Part shown: one piece after another, positions 24,201 through 39,200 of the stretch
Layout of the letters: each line of letters starts with the position of its first letter
Position numbering within the stretch: position 1 is the stretch's first letter
From: an uncultured Clostridia bacterium
GTDB taxonomy: Bacteria; Bacillota; Clostridia; Christensenellales; UBA1242
Direction: 5' to 3'
Length of the DNA stretch: 40,297 nucleotides
Assembly (NCBI GenBank): GCA_944345705.1
Contig: CALVML010000037.1
Coordinates: 1-40,297 of the forward strand
Notes under the pieces: model-generated
Databases searched by the model: none
Seen by the model: the letters and a program-made list of their open reading frames with translations, nothing else
Told to the model about the DNA's origin: nothing
Translations under genes and position numbers: made by a program

Positions 24201-27200
24201 TAGAGAATTGTTTGACTTTCTTCTTGCTCGCCCTGCACGCTGAATACAACACTTGCGTCAAGAAGGTTGACTGAATATGTTATATCGTCAACAATGATCT
24301 GATCTATTTCATATCCGCCACTATCGCCAAGTCCTGCTGACACATTTAGTACAATGTCTTTTGCATATTCAAGACCAACTTCGGTAGGAGTTGCTCCGCC
24401 ATTGATAGAGGCAGAGATTTGATCTTGAGTCACAGTATATCCGCCATAGGCGCCACTTGCAAAGGTAACGCTTGTCGAAAGGTTTGTAAATACCGCATAG
24501 ACATTGATTGTGCCGTTTGGAAGGACTGTTTCAAGCGCGACTTTAAGACTTTCGTCTATGACAAGAGATGTGTCTTGATAACTGATGATAGTATCGCCTA
24601 TCTCCCAGCCTGCTAAGATAAACTTTTCGGCGCTTGCTGGAGATGATGATAGATTGAGAGTAGATCCAAAAGTAACAGATTGAGTGAGATCTGCCTCGAT
24701 TGAACCCATGCTTTCCTGTCCAGGATTTACAGATAATGCAAAGTTGTATACGCGCGCTTTGCCCTGTACATCGATCGAGAAGGCTTCGTCAATCTTGCCC
24801 TCTTCAAGTCCGCCAAGTGTAGCAGAAAGCACATAATTTCTTGAACTTGTGTTGAATTCTACAGTTTGATCATCAATTATTGCGATTTTAGATTGATTTT
24901 GAACTGAGAGTGAAATGAATTCTCCAAATTCATCTACAATTCCTTCATATCCATATTTGAATATGGCGTTTATTGTAACAATGCTGTCGGTGTAAACCTG
25001 CACTTCTCCACCAGTTAAAGCAACACTTTGCCCATTGATTGTAAGGCTGACTAAAATGTCTGTTAGGTCAGGGATTGTGATCGCGTTGAGTCCTGCAGTT
25101 GCATTTGCAGAAATATTTGCACTTGTTGTAAAGTTTCTCCAAACGATTGTTGCGCTCTTTTGATCTGGAGCGATTATCTTTTCAATTTCGCCAACGCCTG
25201 CATACCCTGCAAGAGTGATATTCTCTGCAGTGAACAGGTATCCCTTCTTTGCAGTGAGAGTGATCGTCACTTCACTTTCAGTGTAAACTGTGAAAGATTG
25301 ATTGAAAGCGCTCGTCAAGTTGTCAAATACGCTTGCCTCACCCTTGTCAATCTGCACGCTGACGCTTGCAACATTTTCGGCAGAAAGAGTAAGTGAATTT
25401 TGAGCAGGTATTGCTTGCAATGTAATCGTGCTATCAGCAAATAGATTTGAAATTGTAAATGTACTTGTTGCCCACTTGTCACTTGTAAGCATTCCATCAA
25501 ACTCGCCGTGGAAATCGCTGTTATCAATTTGATAGCCATATCCTTGTGCAAGATCTAAAGTGAATGTCAAGGCTGTTTCGTCATATACAAGAGTGAACTG
25601 ACTTCCGCTTGCAACGTTTGAGCCACCTAAAAGCAGGCTGACGCGATCGGCACTTTCTGGGTCAATATTGATAGTAAGCGTAAAGCTTGCATTTTTCCAT
25701 ATTGCTGTAAGAGTGAGAGTATAGTAATCTTCGTCACTTGCCTTAGTACCAATGCTTGCAAAGATTTCACCGCTCTCGTAAATTTCATCGTCTGGCGCTG
25801 TCCAATCAGGAGTTTGTCCTGTCTTTGTAGCAGTTGGAATTGCTGGCAATTCTTCGCCGTAGACAACATCTATTTGAGCAGTATCCGTGCCGTCTGCAAA
25901 TTCTCCGCCGTTTGCGTTGAGAGTGATCTTATAGTTTACTCCGCTCCACTGTGCAGTGAGAGTGATAGATGTGTCGGTGTTAAGCTCGCTATCAAGAGAA
26001 AGCACAATATCTTGTAAAGATTGATTGCTAATTGCGACATCATCGCCATAGTTATATCCGCTTAAAGTATAAGTTCCCTCAGTAACTGTAAGCGCCGGCA
26101 AATCTTCTAGGAAGATTGAGTTAAGTTGGCTGTAAGAATATGTAAATCTTGTACTATTTGAATCAGTTCTATTTGCATTTAAAAGTCCGCTTAAGTTGGT
26201 ATCGATTTCAATTGTCACTTGAATTTCTGCGGTCAGAGCTTCAAGTACAAGGTCAGAGCCAAGTCCTGTGATAGCAACGCGCGAATTTCTCTTGTCTACA
26301 TCGCTGAAATCTGAATTTACTACAGAGCCATTTGTAATATTATAAGATGTGATCTTGAAGCCTAAGTCAGCCACTAAATCAATCGTGAAATCAGTGAAAT
26401 ATTTGATCTTGTCCTCTTGTGTAAAATCGCTTGTGATCGTGCTTGAGTCGATATTATTTCCGTTTACTGTAACGCTGTAGTAGTTTATCGACCAAACAGG
26501 ATAGATATATATCAGTTTTTCTTCATTGTCTACATCTTGATCAACTTGATCAATCAATGTTAATACATTTGAAGCAGATAGATCATAGAAAGTTCCATCA
26601 TCAGCTTGATATTTCCAGCCTGTAACACTATAGCCTGTCCTTGTTGGATAGATAAGTCTGTTCATGATAAGATTTCCATCGGAAATTGTTTCAATATATG
26701 ACATTTCAAAGCTGAAATATGGATTGTCTACTACTATGCTTTCGCCGTCATTTACAAAACCGCCGTCAGTGACAAAGCCGCCACTTGTTTGAGAACTTGT
26801 GTCAACCATGAATGTGATTGAATATTCAAGGATCTCGCCATAGGCGCTAGGATAAGTATAGTTATTTGCGTCTGCACCAATCAGCATGATTACAACTGGA
26901 ATACGCGGATTTGGATCTTTGCTTGTATAATAACTGTTTTCTCTATCAATGCTTACGTCATCACCGCTCATAAGTCCAAAACTTGCAACCGACGTGTCAA
27001 GACTTGATGGCATATCTGTATCGCCATCATAGTTTTTAACGATGACAAGTTTTGATAGGTCAAGTTCTTTCTCTTTTATTGTCACATTTGCAGTAACCTG
27101 AATTGTAGAATTTCCATTGAATGAGAAATTGTTTGATGAGATTGTGAATGTAAGGCTTATAGATCCTACATTTATATAATCTCCGCTTGAAAGATTTGCT

Positions 27201-30200
27201 TCGTTTACTTGCCAACTATCAACTGAAAGATATCCATTTTGAAGGTCGTCATTGACACCACTTGTAACTACTACGGTTGCACTGCTTGAAAGTGAAAGAA
27301 GCTGTGTTACCGTCAAATCTTTGTAAAGCGTACCATAGGTGAATGTGTTTTGATTTAAAGTCATGGATGCTTGTGTCACATTGAGTGCGACAATTGATCC
27401 ACGAATTGTATCAGCGTTTGCAATCGTATAGTTGCCCGCGTCACTGCCTGAAAGCTCTAAGTTTGATAGAGCGATGTTTGTCCCGACAGTAACTTGAGCA
27501 AAATTACCACTTAGAGTGATATTGTCGCCTGTTTCAAGGTTTGCAAACTGAGTAACGGTATTTGAGAAGGTTGCACTTCTATCAAAAAAGGTCTTAGTAA
27601 CAGATGCAATGACGAGTGCTTTTGGAGTTATAGTCAAACTTCCGCTGACTTCGATATTTTCTTGTTTGAAGTTTGCATCACCAGAAACGCTTGTTGTAAA
27701 TACTGTGTAACTATTGACATCTTCTGCGTTTTGTGCGTTTATCGTGATACCATTAAGAGCAAGACGATATAATTCTTCGTTAAGTGCAGAGATTGTTCCG
27801 TCTTCAGCCCTTATTGAAAGCGAGATATTGCTTTGAGTACCATTATTGTCACTAGATATTGTCCAAACGCTTTCTTCTTCATCGTATGTGATTGTAAAGG
27901 TTGCGTTTTGACTGTTATATTCGCGTGTCAAATTGTCAAACGATACTAAAAGTGTTGAGTCTGTCTGCTCAATTGTAAAGGCAAGACCTTCTTCCATTTC
28001 AATCACGAAATTGTCAGATGAAGGTGTAGCGCTTTGGAATGGATAACTTCCGCGTGCCTCGCCTGCCTGCCTTGAAAGAGTTATCTCGATAGTTTCGCTT
28101 GTTGAAGTCGTCTTAAAATCAACTTGATAATTGAAAGTAAAGGTAGGATCTACGGCACCAAAGGTCTTGTGATCTAAATTTATAGACGCAAGATAGCCTT
28201 TAGTAATTGTAACCGTTGCCTTACTGATCACTATTTCTTGACTAAAGTCATCGATATCTTCAAATATTGTATCGTTGACGCGTAAAGTCAAGGTATAAGA
28301 GCCGTTATTTCTAATCTCATTTCCGTCCATTTCAAAATAGAAGGAAGATGTTTCGCTTGCATTTATAAGTTTATTTAATGTAAATGTGCCATAGGAGTCG
28401 ATGGTTGCAGTGATTGATTGTGCATAGTCATAGTTTGCATAACTTGCGCGTGTTTCGCTAAATTCAATAGCGTTTGTGTCAAGTGTCAATCTTGTAATAT
28501 TGAGAGTAAAGTTGACAGATGCGCTCTTTGTCACATAGTTTTTGTATCCTGCTGTTACGGTCAAAGTATACTCTCCCGCACTTTGAGTGTTTGCAGGCAC
28601 TAGAAGCGGTGCATTATTTGAAGTCAAATTCTGTCCATCTCTAGAGAATACGTATGTATAGGTTATATCACTATTGCTGTTGCCTATTATTGTGATAATT
28701 TGATTGTAAATAATCTCGTCTATACTTGCATCTAAACTTACTTTTGCACTCCTAGTGATGCTTTGGTTATATTCACTGATAATTATGTTTGCAAGTTCCC
28801 ATTCCAGAGTGAGAGTGACAGCGGTAATGTTTGCACTATTTGAAACAGTTACGCTAAAGCCACTTGTGGTCACTTGAGAGTTTGCACTCATCCAGCCGTT
28901 TGCAACAAAACCTGTCCATTCGTTTGCAGGAAGAAGATTATATGTTCTGCTCTGACCTGCTTTCATGTACTCAGTGTCTTGCTCGCCACCCTTGTCGCCG
29001 AGTGAGAAGCGGATTGCTTTGAAGTCTGTAAGAAGTACAACTACATTCTTTGCACTGTTGAAACTTTCTTGGTAAGTCCTTGCACTTTCTTCAGTAAGAG
29101 CGTCAAGATAGGTCTTTGCCTCACTTGCCGAGTACTCGTCATCTGTCCAGCGAAGTACACTCATGCCGTTTGAAATGGCGAATGAGAATTGTACAAACTG
29201 TCCGTCCGCAACGATTATGCTAGGGCTTGATGAATTGTTGTTAAATAGTGTAAAGATAAGTGTTCCATCACTTGTGATATAGTTATAACTATTTTCGGTA
29301 AGGTCGAGTGAAGTAGAGCCATGCACGAACCCTGTCACTGAGATGATATAAGAATTTTGATTAAATCCTAAAGCACTTGTTACAATTTGAGGATTTTCTT
29401 TATCGGTAAGGTCAAGATATTTAGGGCTGACATTGATAGTAAAGCCCTCTTCAGCACTTACTATTTGATATTGACCATCGATCACTACTTCAAAGTTGCT
29501 CTTTTTGTCTACTCCAATTCTTGAAATTGAATAGTCTATATTTAACTCGTCTGTTGGATCGGTATAAGTCCCCGCACTTGTTTCAATTGTGGTAATAGAA
29601 GATACACTTGCAACGAAGTTTGAAGGAATGAAGCTTGGCAAACTCCAGCCAGTAACTTGAACGCTGTGAGTAAGTCCTGTTTCAAAACCCTTGCCAGAGA
29701 TTGAGATTGTAAATGGAGTCTTGACGATATCCGCACTCACTACATCAGTAGAAGGCGTGAATACGATATATCCATTTTGCTCTGTTAAACCATTATAGTT
29801 TGAAAGCGAGAAACTAGAAGAATTTCTATTGAATAGATATCTTACTTGATAGTTTTCTCCTACATTATATAGTCCGCTTGCATCAACTATTTCAACTCTT
29901 GCAAGCACGAGTTCGGTTACAAGAGTGCCGTCTTCATCTTGATAAGAAAGCACGCCTGTCGAGAATGAGTCACTTGCTTGTTGCAATGTTGCCTCGCCTG
30001 TATAGTAAGAAACAATATTTGCACCTGTGATTTGAATTGTGCTTCTATTCAAAGTGACATAGTCTTCTTTTGAAGTGATTGTATAGGTTGTTCCATTTGG
30101 ACTTAAGGTATCCAAAAGTTCAATCGACATTGTCGCTTTTGCATTTATCACTGCATTTGTAAGAAGTAGATTAAAGCCATCACTTTCATAAATAATATTT

Positions 30201-33200
30201 CCAACTGTATAATACATTCTTACAACTTGGTCACCATTTGCTAAAATAGAGTTAAGTGAGAAAGTTGTTTCATCGTTTTCGCTTGTCCACTCAGATTTAG
30301 CAAGCACTTGAGCGCTAGCGTTGAAGTATTTGCCGTCAATGCTTGTTGTTGTACCGCTTAGGTATTTGCGTGTTGCACTCCATACGACCTTGATAGTAAG
30401 ATCAGAATCAGTCTTGTATACGCCGTCTTGTACGAACGAACTTTCGTTAAATGTCCAACTGTCGCCAGAGATTGAACCAAAGATCGATCCGCTTTCGCTT
30501 TCGATAATATAACTTTCGTTATAGCCATCTCTATCAAAAGAGATTGAATTTAAGATAGGCTCGACTGCTTGGTCATAAGATACTTTGAATTTTGTTATCT
30601 CTTGAGAGTCTAAAGTTATTCTTTCAAAACTTGATTTATCAAAAGTGATTGTGTATTCCTTTGCTTTAACCGTAACATTAATAGTCAAATTGCCTGTCAC
30701 ATTTCTTAAGGCAAGAGTTGAACTATCGCTATTTAGTGTTATTTCAGCAAGACTTGATTGGCTTTCGTCGCCAAGAGTGTATGAGTCGAATGTATAGCCT
30801 GTAGCAAATTCAAATACTATATTCCTTGATTGTCCATGTACAACATCACTAAGAACTACACTGCCATTTGAATATTCTACTCCATTTACAGTCACTTTTG
30901 TGACATGATCGGTGCTATAAACAATAGTCACTGTGTAGATATTAGTGTCAAATTGAGCAGTAAGGGTAAGAGTATAGTCACCGTTTGGATTAGGAGAAGT
31001 CAAAGTGAAATAATCGTCTGTATAGAGATTATTGTTGTTTGCTCCAACAAACCATGAAGCCAAATGTTCTCCCGTAGGTGCAATAACTTCTGGTGTATCT
31101 GAAAGGATATCACCATAATTATATGTTTTAACGGTTGTTGCGCCGTCAGCAAATGTTCCCCTGCCCGCAAGGAATGTGATTGTGTATTCTTGTCCGCTAA
31201 AGTGAGCAGATATTGTATACTGTCTATCTTGCGTTGGAATACCGCCATTTTCTACTATGAAATCTTCAATATCCTTTGTAAAATCTAGTGTCTTTTGACT
31301 GCCCTCAAAGGTGTAAAGCCAGTTGTCATGATCATAAGTGCCTGCAGTGAGCGTATATGCGCCGATATCTTGAATAGTTAGATCTTGTAGTGATGTAAAA
31401 GTATAGATCTTTGGCAAGATAGAGCCTGCATTTGTTACGCTTGAGCCTATAGGAGTCTGATAGGTTGGAGTAAAGGTAATATTGATAAGTTCTATATTCA
31501 AATCATATACAAGACTTTCAAGAGCTTTGATATTTATGCTTGTTGTGGTCTGTCCGCCTGTCTGTACAAAACTAGAATTTTGAGTGTAGGAAGAAAGTTT
31601 CCACCAATCTTTTGCAACGATATCAATTCTTATTTGATCGTTGTAGTGAATATTGTAAACGCCATCTTGAATTGTGATTTCAGTTTCACTTTCGCCGTCA
31701 ATCTTGACAACTTTGATTGATTTTACTTGAGTTATGCCATTTATTGTTATTGTAAGTGGCGCTTCTGTCCAATTTGCGATGAAAGTAAAGCCTGTTTCAA
31801 TATTGTCTTCAACGAAATCATCTCCCCCTATTCTTTCCCAAATACTGCTAGCACTGCTTACAAGATCGTTTAGTGTCCAATTGAGAAAATCATAGGTATT
31901 CTCTTGAGTGATTTGTACTATAGGAAGATCCTTATCAAAAAGATCTGAGTATGATAGCACGAGTTCCTTTAAAGCCCACTCTGAATTTGCGTTTGCCCAG
32001 TCGCTATTATTTACAAACTGACTTGCAAAGCCTTCTGGCTCATTAGTGTCAATGCGGATACGCACCTGAATTTCTCTAGTGACTATAGTGATTGTCACAT
32101 CGCCTATTATGTTTTTAATTTCAAACGAGTTATTTTTGCGAGAATTTTCGCCTGTCAAATTTGAAATCACTGCATTTTCAGCACTTAAAACTATGCTATC
32201 CAAGATATATCCTTCATCAATCGTGAAGGTAATCTTGTCGTCACCTGTAAACGATGAGTAGTATTCAACAGGGTTTACAATACTCGAGTTAACATGAGTG
32301 TGAGCATCATTTACGATAGTCACAGTATAACTTTGAATTTGCCACTCTGCATCAAGTGTAATTCCGCCCGTGCTGTTGCCTGCAACTGCTTGGCCGATAA
32401 ATGTGTCAAAGTTTGTTTCATCTGCAACTACATTTTCTTGCAATGCTGTAATAGTGATATTGTCATATATCCAAGCAATTTGGTCATAACCGCGTCTTGA
32501 AGCATAATTTGATATGAGTGCGCTTATAAAGTCAGACATATCGCCAGTATAAGTGACGGTGAAATCGCCAGCATTTACAAAATCTTGTCCATCTTCTTTG
32601 AATGTTATAGTATTGAGATTTTTCTTAAAGGTGATTGCAACTGACGTAATGTCACCTTTAAGTCCTGAGTCGTCTATCTCATAGTTTGCATAGTCGTTTC
32701 CATATACAACATTTACAATCTTCTTGCCCGAGCCAATCTCTTTGTCTTCATACTCGGCACTCACAACTGAAATTGTATCGCCTGTTAAGATATTTCCAGT
32801 TGATGTAATATAGAAGCCTTGCGCTTGATTTACATTTTGATTTACAAAATACCCAAGCACATTGACATTGTGATCATATTCCTTTGTGATTATATTGCCA
32901 GAGTTTGAAATAGTGATTTCAATCTTATCGACTGTTACAGTTATATCAAAATCTGTGCTGTACAGTCCGTCAACTGCAGACGTCTGACCAAGACTGAAGT
33001 TTTTGGATGAAACATAGAATCTAAAGGTGTAAGTATCACTCTTTAGATATCCGCCACCCGAATAACTATCGTCTGTGATAGTTTCGTTTTCAAGTCTAAT
33101 TTCATGGCTATTTATTGTAATAAAGTTTGCACCAATCTCGCTTCCATCGTCAAGAACGAAGGCAACAGGTATGTTGTCCCTTAAGATCTGCTCTAAGGTC

Positions 33201-36200
33201 TTTCCTTGATTGATTGAGCCGTAATCTATATTTATCTCATCAAATTTAAGTGAAACATTTACTTGAGATGGAGTAACGCTAAAGCCTGACAAGACAGCCG
33301 GAGAAAGATCGTAGTTCTTTTCACTTTCTTCGTCAAGAGTTAAGGTCACATCATAAGTGCCAACATCGGCAGTTAGGAAAGATCCAGAAATTGTGATTGT
33401 GTCACTTGATATAGGTCCTGAGTTTGTCGCAGTTTGTCTAATTGTAAGATTTGCATGATTATCGGTTGCACCTATGGTATATACAAATGAATTTTCTTCA
33501 TTGAATACCATGCTTCCGCCGTCTATATAGATTGTTCTTTGATTTACAACAATCTTATTATATGTATTTGATAGGCTTTCGCTAGAAAATACAACGCCGT
33601 TCCAACCGTCAGCTTGACCTTTTGAAGATAATTCTACACTAAGTGAATATTCTCCTGCATTTTCTGTGAGATCGTCACCTGACAAGAAATTTATATATCC
33701 AGCATAGGTCAACCTCTCTGATTCAGGGATATATATCTTTTGACCTGTAAGACCTAGATAGTATAACTCAAAAGTCTGTTCAACTCGAAGTGTTCCAGCA
33801 TAGCCGACAACTTTAAATGTGCCACCTTCATATACTGTTTGAATATTGCCAAGTATCTGACCATTGTAGATATAGTTGAAAGTTCCATCCATGTCAACCT
33901 GCAAATCTACAAGTGGAGTGAGAATATTAAATCTAGCAGTAAATGTTTTTGCGTCAAACTCAAGTTTATAATCTCTCTCGTCATCGGCGTTTGTAATAGT
34001 GGCAGAAGTATAGGTGTACACCCCTATCGCCTCGCCTGCAGTTCTAACAAAAGTGATGTTGACGGTATCGTTATTTAAAGTCGCAACAGTAATATCTGCT
34101 TTTAGTTCAGGATCTTTTTCACCGAAATATTTGGCAAAATTTACTTGATTTGCATATTCGCTAAGGTTGATATCAAGAATGTACTCATTTACTACTATAT
34201 ATATTATAGATTTATCATTATTTAAATTATATATATCATTATATCTTGAGTTGATTGATATTGTAACTCGATATTGTCCAGCGTTGCGAATTACCTGACT
34301 TGCGCTATATTGGTTTTGATCAGTTTCTCTATATTCCAAAACAACATCAATGCCATAGGTATCCGCTGTAGTAGTTGCATTTGCAAGTAGATTTGCAAGT
34401 GTAATAGACGCAGTGACGCTGTCATTATTGCCAAGAATATTGATTGCAACTGCTGTTTTTTGATCTGTATTATTGAAATCAAGATCATCACTTGTCTTTT
34501 CAATTCCTACCGCATTTTTAGTAACATTTAAAGTTACATTGAAAGGTTTTGAAACAATATACTTTCCGCCCGATGTGCCATCACTATATTCTATAGTCAC
34601 TGTAAGAGTGTATTCTCCATCTAATGTACTTGAAAGCCAGCCACGCGAGTCGCAAATAGTAAATGCACCATCTAGATATTCAAAAGTCACACTTGCGTCA
34701 TTCTTTCTAAATTGATAAGAGAATGTCCCTTGAGAAAGCGCTTGAAGATTTAAAATTTCACTAAGAGTTATTTCTCCCGCTGTAAGAGATGTGAAGAAAT
34801 CAAAGGTATCTTTAATTTGCTCTCCGCTGACTTCATTAAGTTTCCATTTAGTGACAAGCTTTACATTGTTTCCGCCTTTAGTTACATTGAGTTTAAAGCC
34901 ATCTTGTATAGAGCCAGATAGTTCAGGGTCAGCACCTGCATAACTATATCCGTTGAAAGACATTCCTTGATAGTCAAAACTTGGCATTTGCAATATGAAA
35001 TCGCCACCATTATTTGAAATATAGAACTCTTGAGTGTCTTTATTTGATAATGTTCCGCCGTTATAGTCGACAGTAACCTTTCTCACATCAGAAAGTACTG
35101 CGTAAGTGGTCTGTAAAATGGTATCTCCACCAGACACTTCTTGATTTAAATCAAAGGAATTTGATTGATAGGTTGTATCAAAATAACCAAGATAGTCATT
35201 TACATAGTTTGAATCATGGAATGCAAGCATACTTAAGTTACTGCTTCTTGAAGTTGCGATATCAACTCGTACTATATAAGAAACATTGTTTGCAGTTATT
35301 ATGGCTTGATTAAAGTAGATTGTTAAATTTGGTGTATGATTGCCAACAAAACTGAATAATACATCATTATTAGCTGAATATGTACCAAACTCACCTTCAA
35401 ATGAGCCAGTAAGAAGGTCACTTGTAGATATAGTTCGCTCTCCAACTCTAACACTTACAAGTGTCAAGTTTTCAATCTGACCGCCATATATAGTTTGCAG
35501 AGTATCTAAAAGTGTTCCAGTAGAATTTGAAGTGATATAGGCAGTTTGATAGTTTTTCTTGATTGCATCATCTGGAGAAGTGAGTGAAAATTTTCCAGTC
35601 AGTAAGTAATAGAAACTATCTTCTGCATTTCCGTCATAATCGATTTCTTGATCGTCTACCGTGATCTTAAGCCCTTTAACTTTAAACTTGCTTCTCTCAT
35701 CACCCTCGCCAGTGAAAATTCCTTCAGTTTCAGTTTGATCAACATAGATAATTCTATCAAGTTTGTAAGAGAAGTTCACATTTCCAACACTGAATGTGAA
35801 AGAATTGTCGGACATGTATACTACTGTTTCAACTCCGTCAAAGTAGAATGATGAAGCTTGACCAAAATCTATAGTAAATCTTGCTTTTACAATGTTTACA
35901 AGTCTGTTTGCAACATGAGTGTAAACGCTTCCTTCTGCAAGCACGTTAGCAATAAGGTCTGCCCAGTTTGTAGTTGCACTTACTGTATAACCATTGATAC
36001 TATTCACACTATTAAACGTATTGCTATTGATTGTTACCTTTAAATTTTTTGCATCGCCAACGCTATAGTCGCCTGAAATTGAAAGGTCGGTATTGCTTGA
36101 AAGGAAGAAATCTATAAAGTTAAATCTCTGTGCAGACTCTACAGTCACTGCACTTGAGTCCCAATTGAGAGCAAAGTATACCTGTCCGAATTTGTTTAGA

Positions 36201-39200
36201 TCGTCATATCCTTCTTCAGCAGTCGTTGCCCAGAACTGATTTGTGTTTGAATATGCAGATACTATATGATTGCCTACAATGCCATTTGTGTCATCGTCAT
36301 TTTCGGTGAACACGAAATAGTTTTGTTGTACAGTAAATGAAAGAGACCCGCTTTCTACAGTATAACTTGTTGTACCATAGTAATCGCTTAGAGTTACATA
36401 TAGTCTAACTTGATACTGCCCTGCTTTATTGAATAGATTTAAATTGAATTGATAAATAGAACTAAAACTAGAATATTTTTCATAAGAGCCGTCTTGAAGA
36501 ATATAAACATTAAATCCATAATCAGAAACGGTATCACCATTTTCGATAGTTTTTCTAATTATTTCACTATCTGTAGAAATGTTGTCTTTTGCATCAGTAA
36601 TAGTTGCATTTTTTGTTAACTCGTGACTATTTAAAAGTGCAAGAGTTGGAACGTTTTGTACATCATCTGCTTTTTCTACTTGAGCACTAACTGTTGCCTT
36701 GTCAAAAGTCCAGCGAATTGTTACTGTCTGATCGGTTGTATATGAGTATTGAGCACCCGCTTCAATCTTTACAAAGTTAGGGTTTGCTGAGTTTATAGTA
36801 TAGTAATTATTTTGACCGCCATCTATATTGAAAGAGTCATAGTCGACATTTACAATATATCCGCTTCTTGTAAAGTTGATAAATTTAACAATATTTTTTG
36901 GTAGTACATTTGCAAGCGAGTATTTAGGCGCACTCGAAGTCCAATTTATATCATCTTGAGTGATTGCATTTTCGCTTCCATAGGTTACATAGATAAATAT
37001 TCTGTCATCTTCCTCAATACCACCATACTCGTTTGTTCTAGATCCGTCATCATTTGCTACCAAAGGATAGTCGTCTTCATTCCATGCAAGTTGATAATAG
37101 TTGTTTGCTGATGACTGAATATAAACCTTAAAGCGTGCACCAACTCTTTGAGTTGAAATGTTTATTACACAAGAATCGCTGTTTTCATACCAGTATGCTT
37201 CGTTAATCAACTTTTTAAATTCGTCTATACTTAAAATATATCCGTTTTCACTTTCAAATTGCCAATTTGAGAAGGCGTCTTGTGATTGTTGATAGATATT
37301 GAATGAAACAGCAGTATAACCAGGAATAGTTCCACCTGTGCGTTTAAGAGTTACATTAGAAAGATCTTTTACTAAAATTTGATAATCTGCTGTTCCTGTT
37401 CTAGAACCATCGTCCTCGGCTGTTATCTCTGAACCGATTGTGATATATGTACTTTCACTTACACCTTGTCCGTCAATTTGGAGTTTATACTGAATAGGTT
37501 TCCATAGATAAGTTACTTTTATAATTCTTATTGAATCGTTGTCCTTGTCTGTATTTTCTACACTATTATTGAATAAGCCTGCCCAAGATTGCAGTCCATT
37601 ATTACTGTAGTTACCAGCACCGTCTACCCAAATTTTCCACCAGTCAAGCACTGAATAATTTAATATTGTATCAAGTGAAATTTCAGTTTTTTGACTGTCA
37701 GGCAAACTAAAGCCTGCAAGGATAGCGCCGTTTGCGTCAAGCAGAGTTAAAGTATATCCTCTTGCATTATTTCCAAGATTTAAAAATACTTGATCTAGTA
37801 TAGAATAATCTTGTTTGTAAATAAAACTGTCCCCTGTTTTATGTGAGTTGTCGGTCGCGTCAGTTTCGTTTATCTCGCCATTTAAAATATCGCCTTGATC
37901 ATATTCGACTTGTATTGTACGCTCACCAATTACAGCGTAAAGATTGAATGTAAAACTATCCTTATTTTTCAAAGTGTTGTCATATACAAACTTAAGTCCT
38001 TCAGCACTTGTATAATAACTATTTAAAGTGCCACCTTGACTTCCTAGTATTTCACTCAAGTTTGTATTGTCTGTAGGTACAACTTCGCCATTTACTAAGT
38101 ACCATCCAAGTAGATAGTATTTTTGGAAAATGCTTATATTTGCAAAGTCACTTACAGCAGTTAAACTATAGGTATTATCTGCAGTGTTATAGTTATATTT
38201 TAATTCAAAATTGCGTGGATTTTCCTCAATTTTACTATCTTCAATATCATTTTTATCACTATCTTTTGCACCTAAAACGCTACCTTCAATAGTTTTATAT
38301 GTGAGATAGAAAATAAAATCAAGATCAAAAGTACCTGCAGTGAAAGTGATTGTGTACACGCCATTGCCGTCATCTTGCACATTAGGTTTGCTAGCTGATT
38401 GATATCCGCCTTTATCCATATCATAACCATCATAAGCACTTTCGTCGATAGTTATAAAATTATCTATGTCAATATAGAAAATTCTTCTTGCTTTTTCTGT
38501 TAAAGTGATTGTAAGAGAAATCTCGTCACCATTTTTATAATCAAAACCATTATATGAAGAATTCGTAGTATTTGAAATGCTTAATGTGAATAAATCACTA
38601 AAATTAGCAGAAGAAAGCCCTAGATCACTATACAAATCGCTTCCATCCACTCTAAAAGTCACCTTCGCGTCATTGAAAGAATGCTCTCTTTCCTTCAAAT
38701 AAATTCTAACAATATAGTTTACGCCAGCATTACTGTAAGCTTCAGTTAATATAAGTCCATTTGATAAAATGTAGGTATAGATAGCATTGCTTGTGGTTGT
38801 ATTATAATTGTTTTGAATTGTTGTATTTCCTATAACTATTCTATCTAAATCATATTTACCATTTGTACGAACATAGAAATTGTCCACAGTAGATGACAAC
38901 CCTACGAATACAAGACTAGCACTGGAATTACCTGGAACTGCTGTTCCACCACTTAATTCACCATTATCATTTGAACTATTTATACTAGCCTGGATATCTG
39001 AATAATCACCGCCTTCACTTGTAATTTTACTCTCTCCAACATAGTATTCAAATTGAACTGCCGTTTGTGCAAGACCAACAACAATCTCAAAATAATTATT
39101 TATTTCTTTATTATCGCCTTCTGTAACATTTTGATATGACGAACTTGGATATTTTATAGTTGTATTAAAGTTTATGTTTTTGGCGTATTTATTAAAAAAA

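Noticed and set aside
21566..36043. Several plus-strand frames of 60-100 codons inside the giant gene
   Set aside because: They are antisense shadows with no SD or recognisable domains, as expected opposite a long biased coding sequence.
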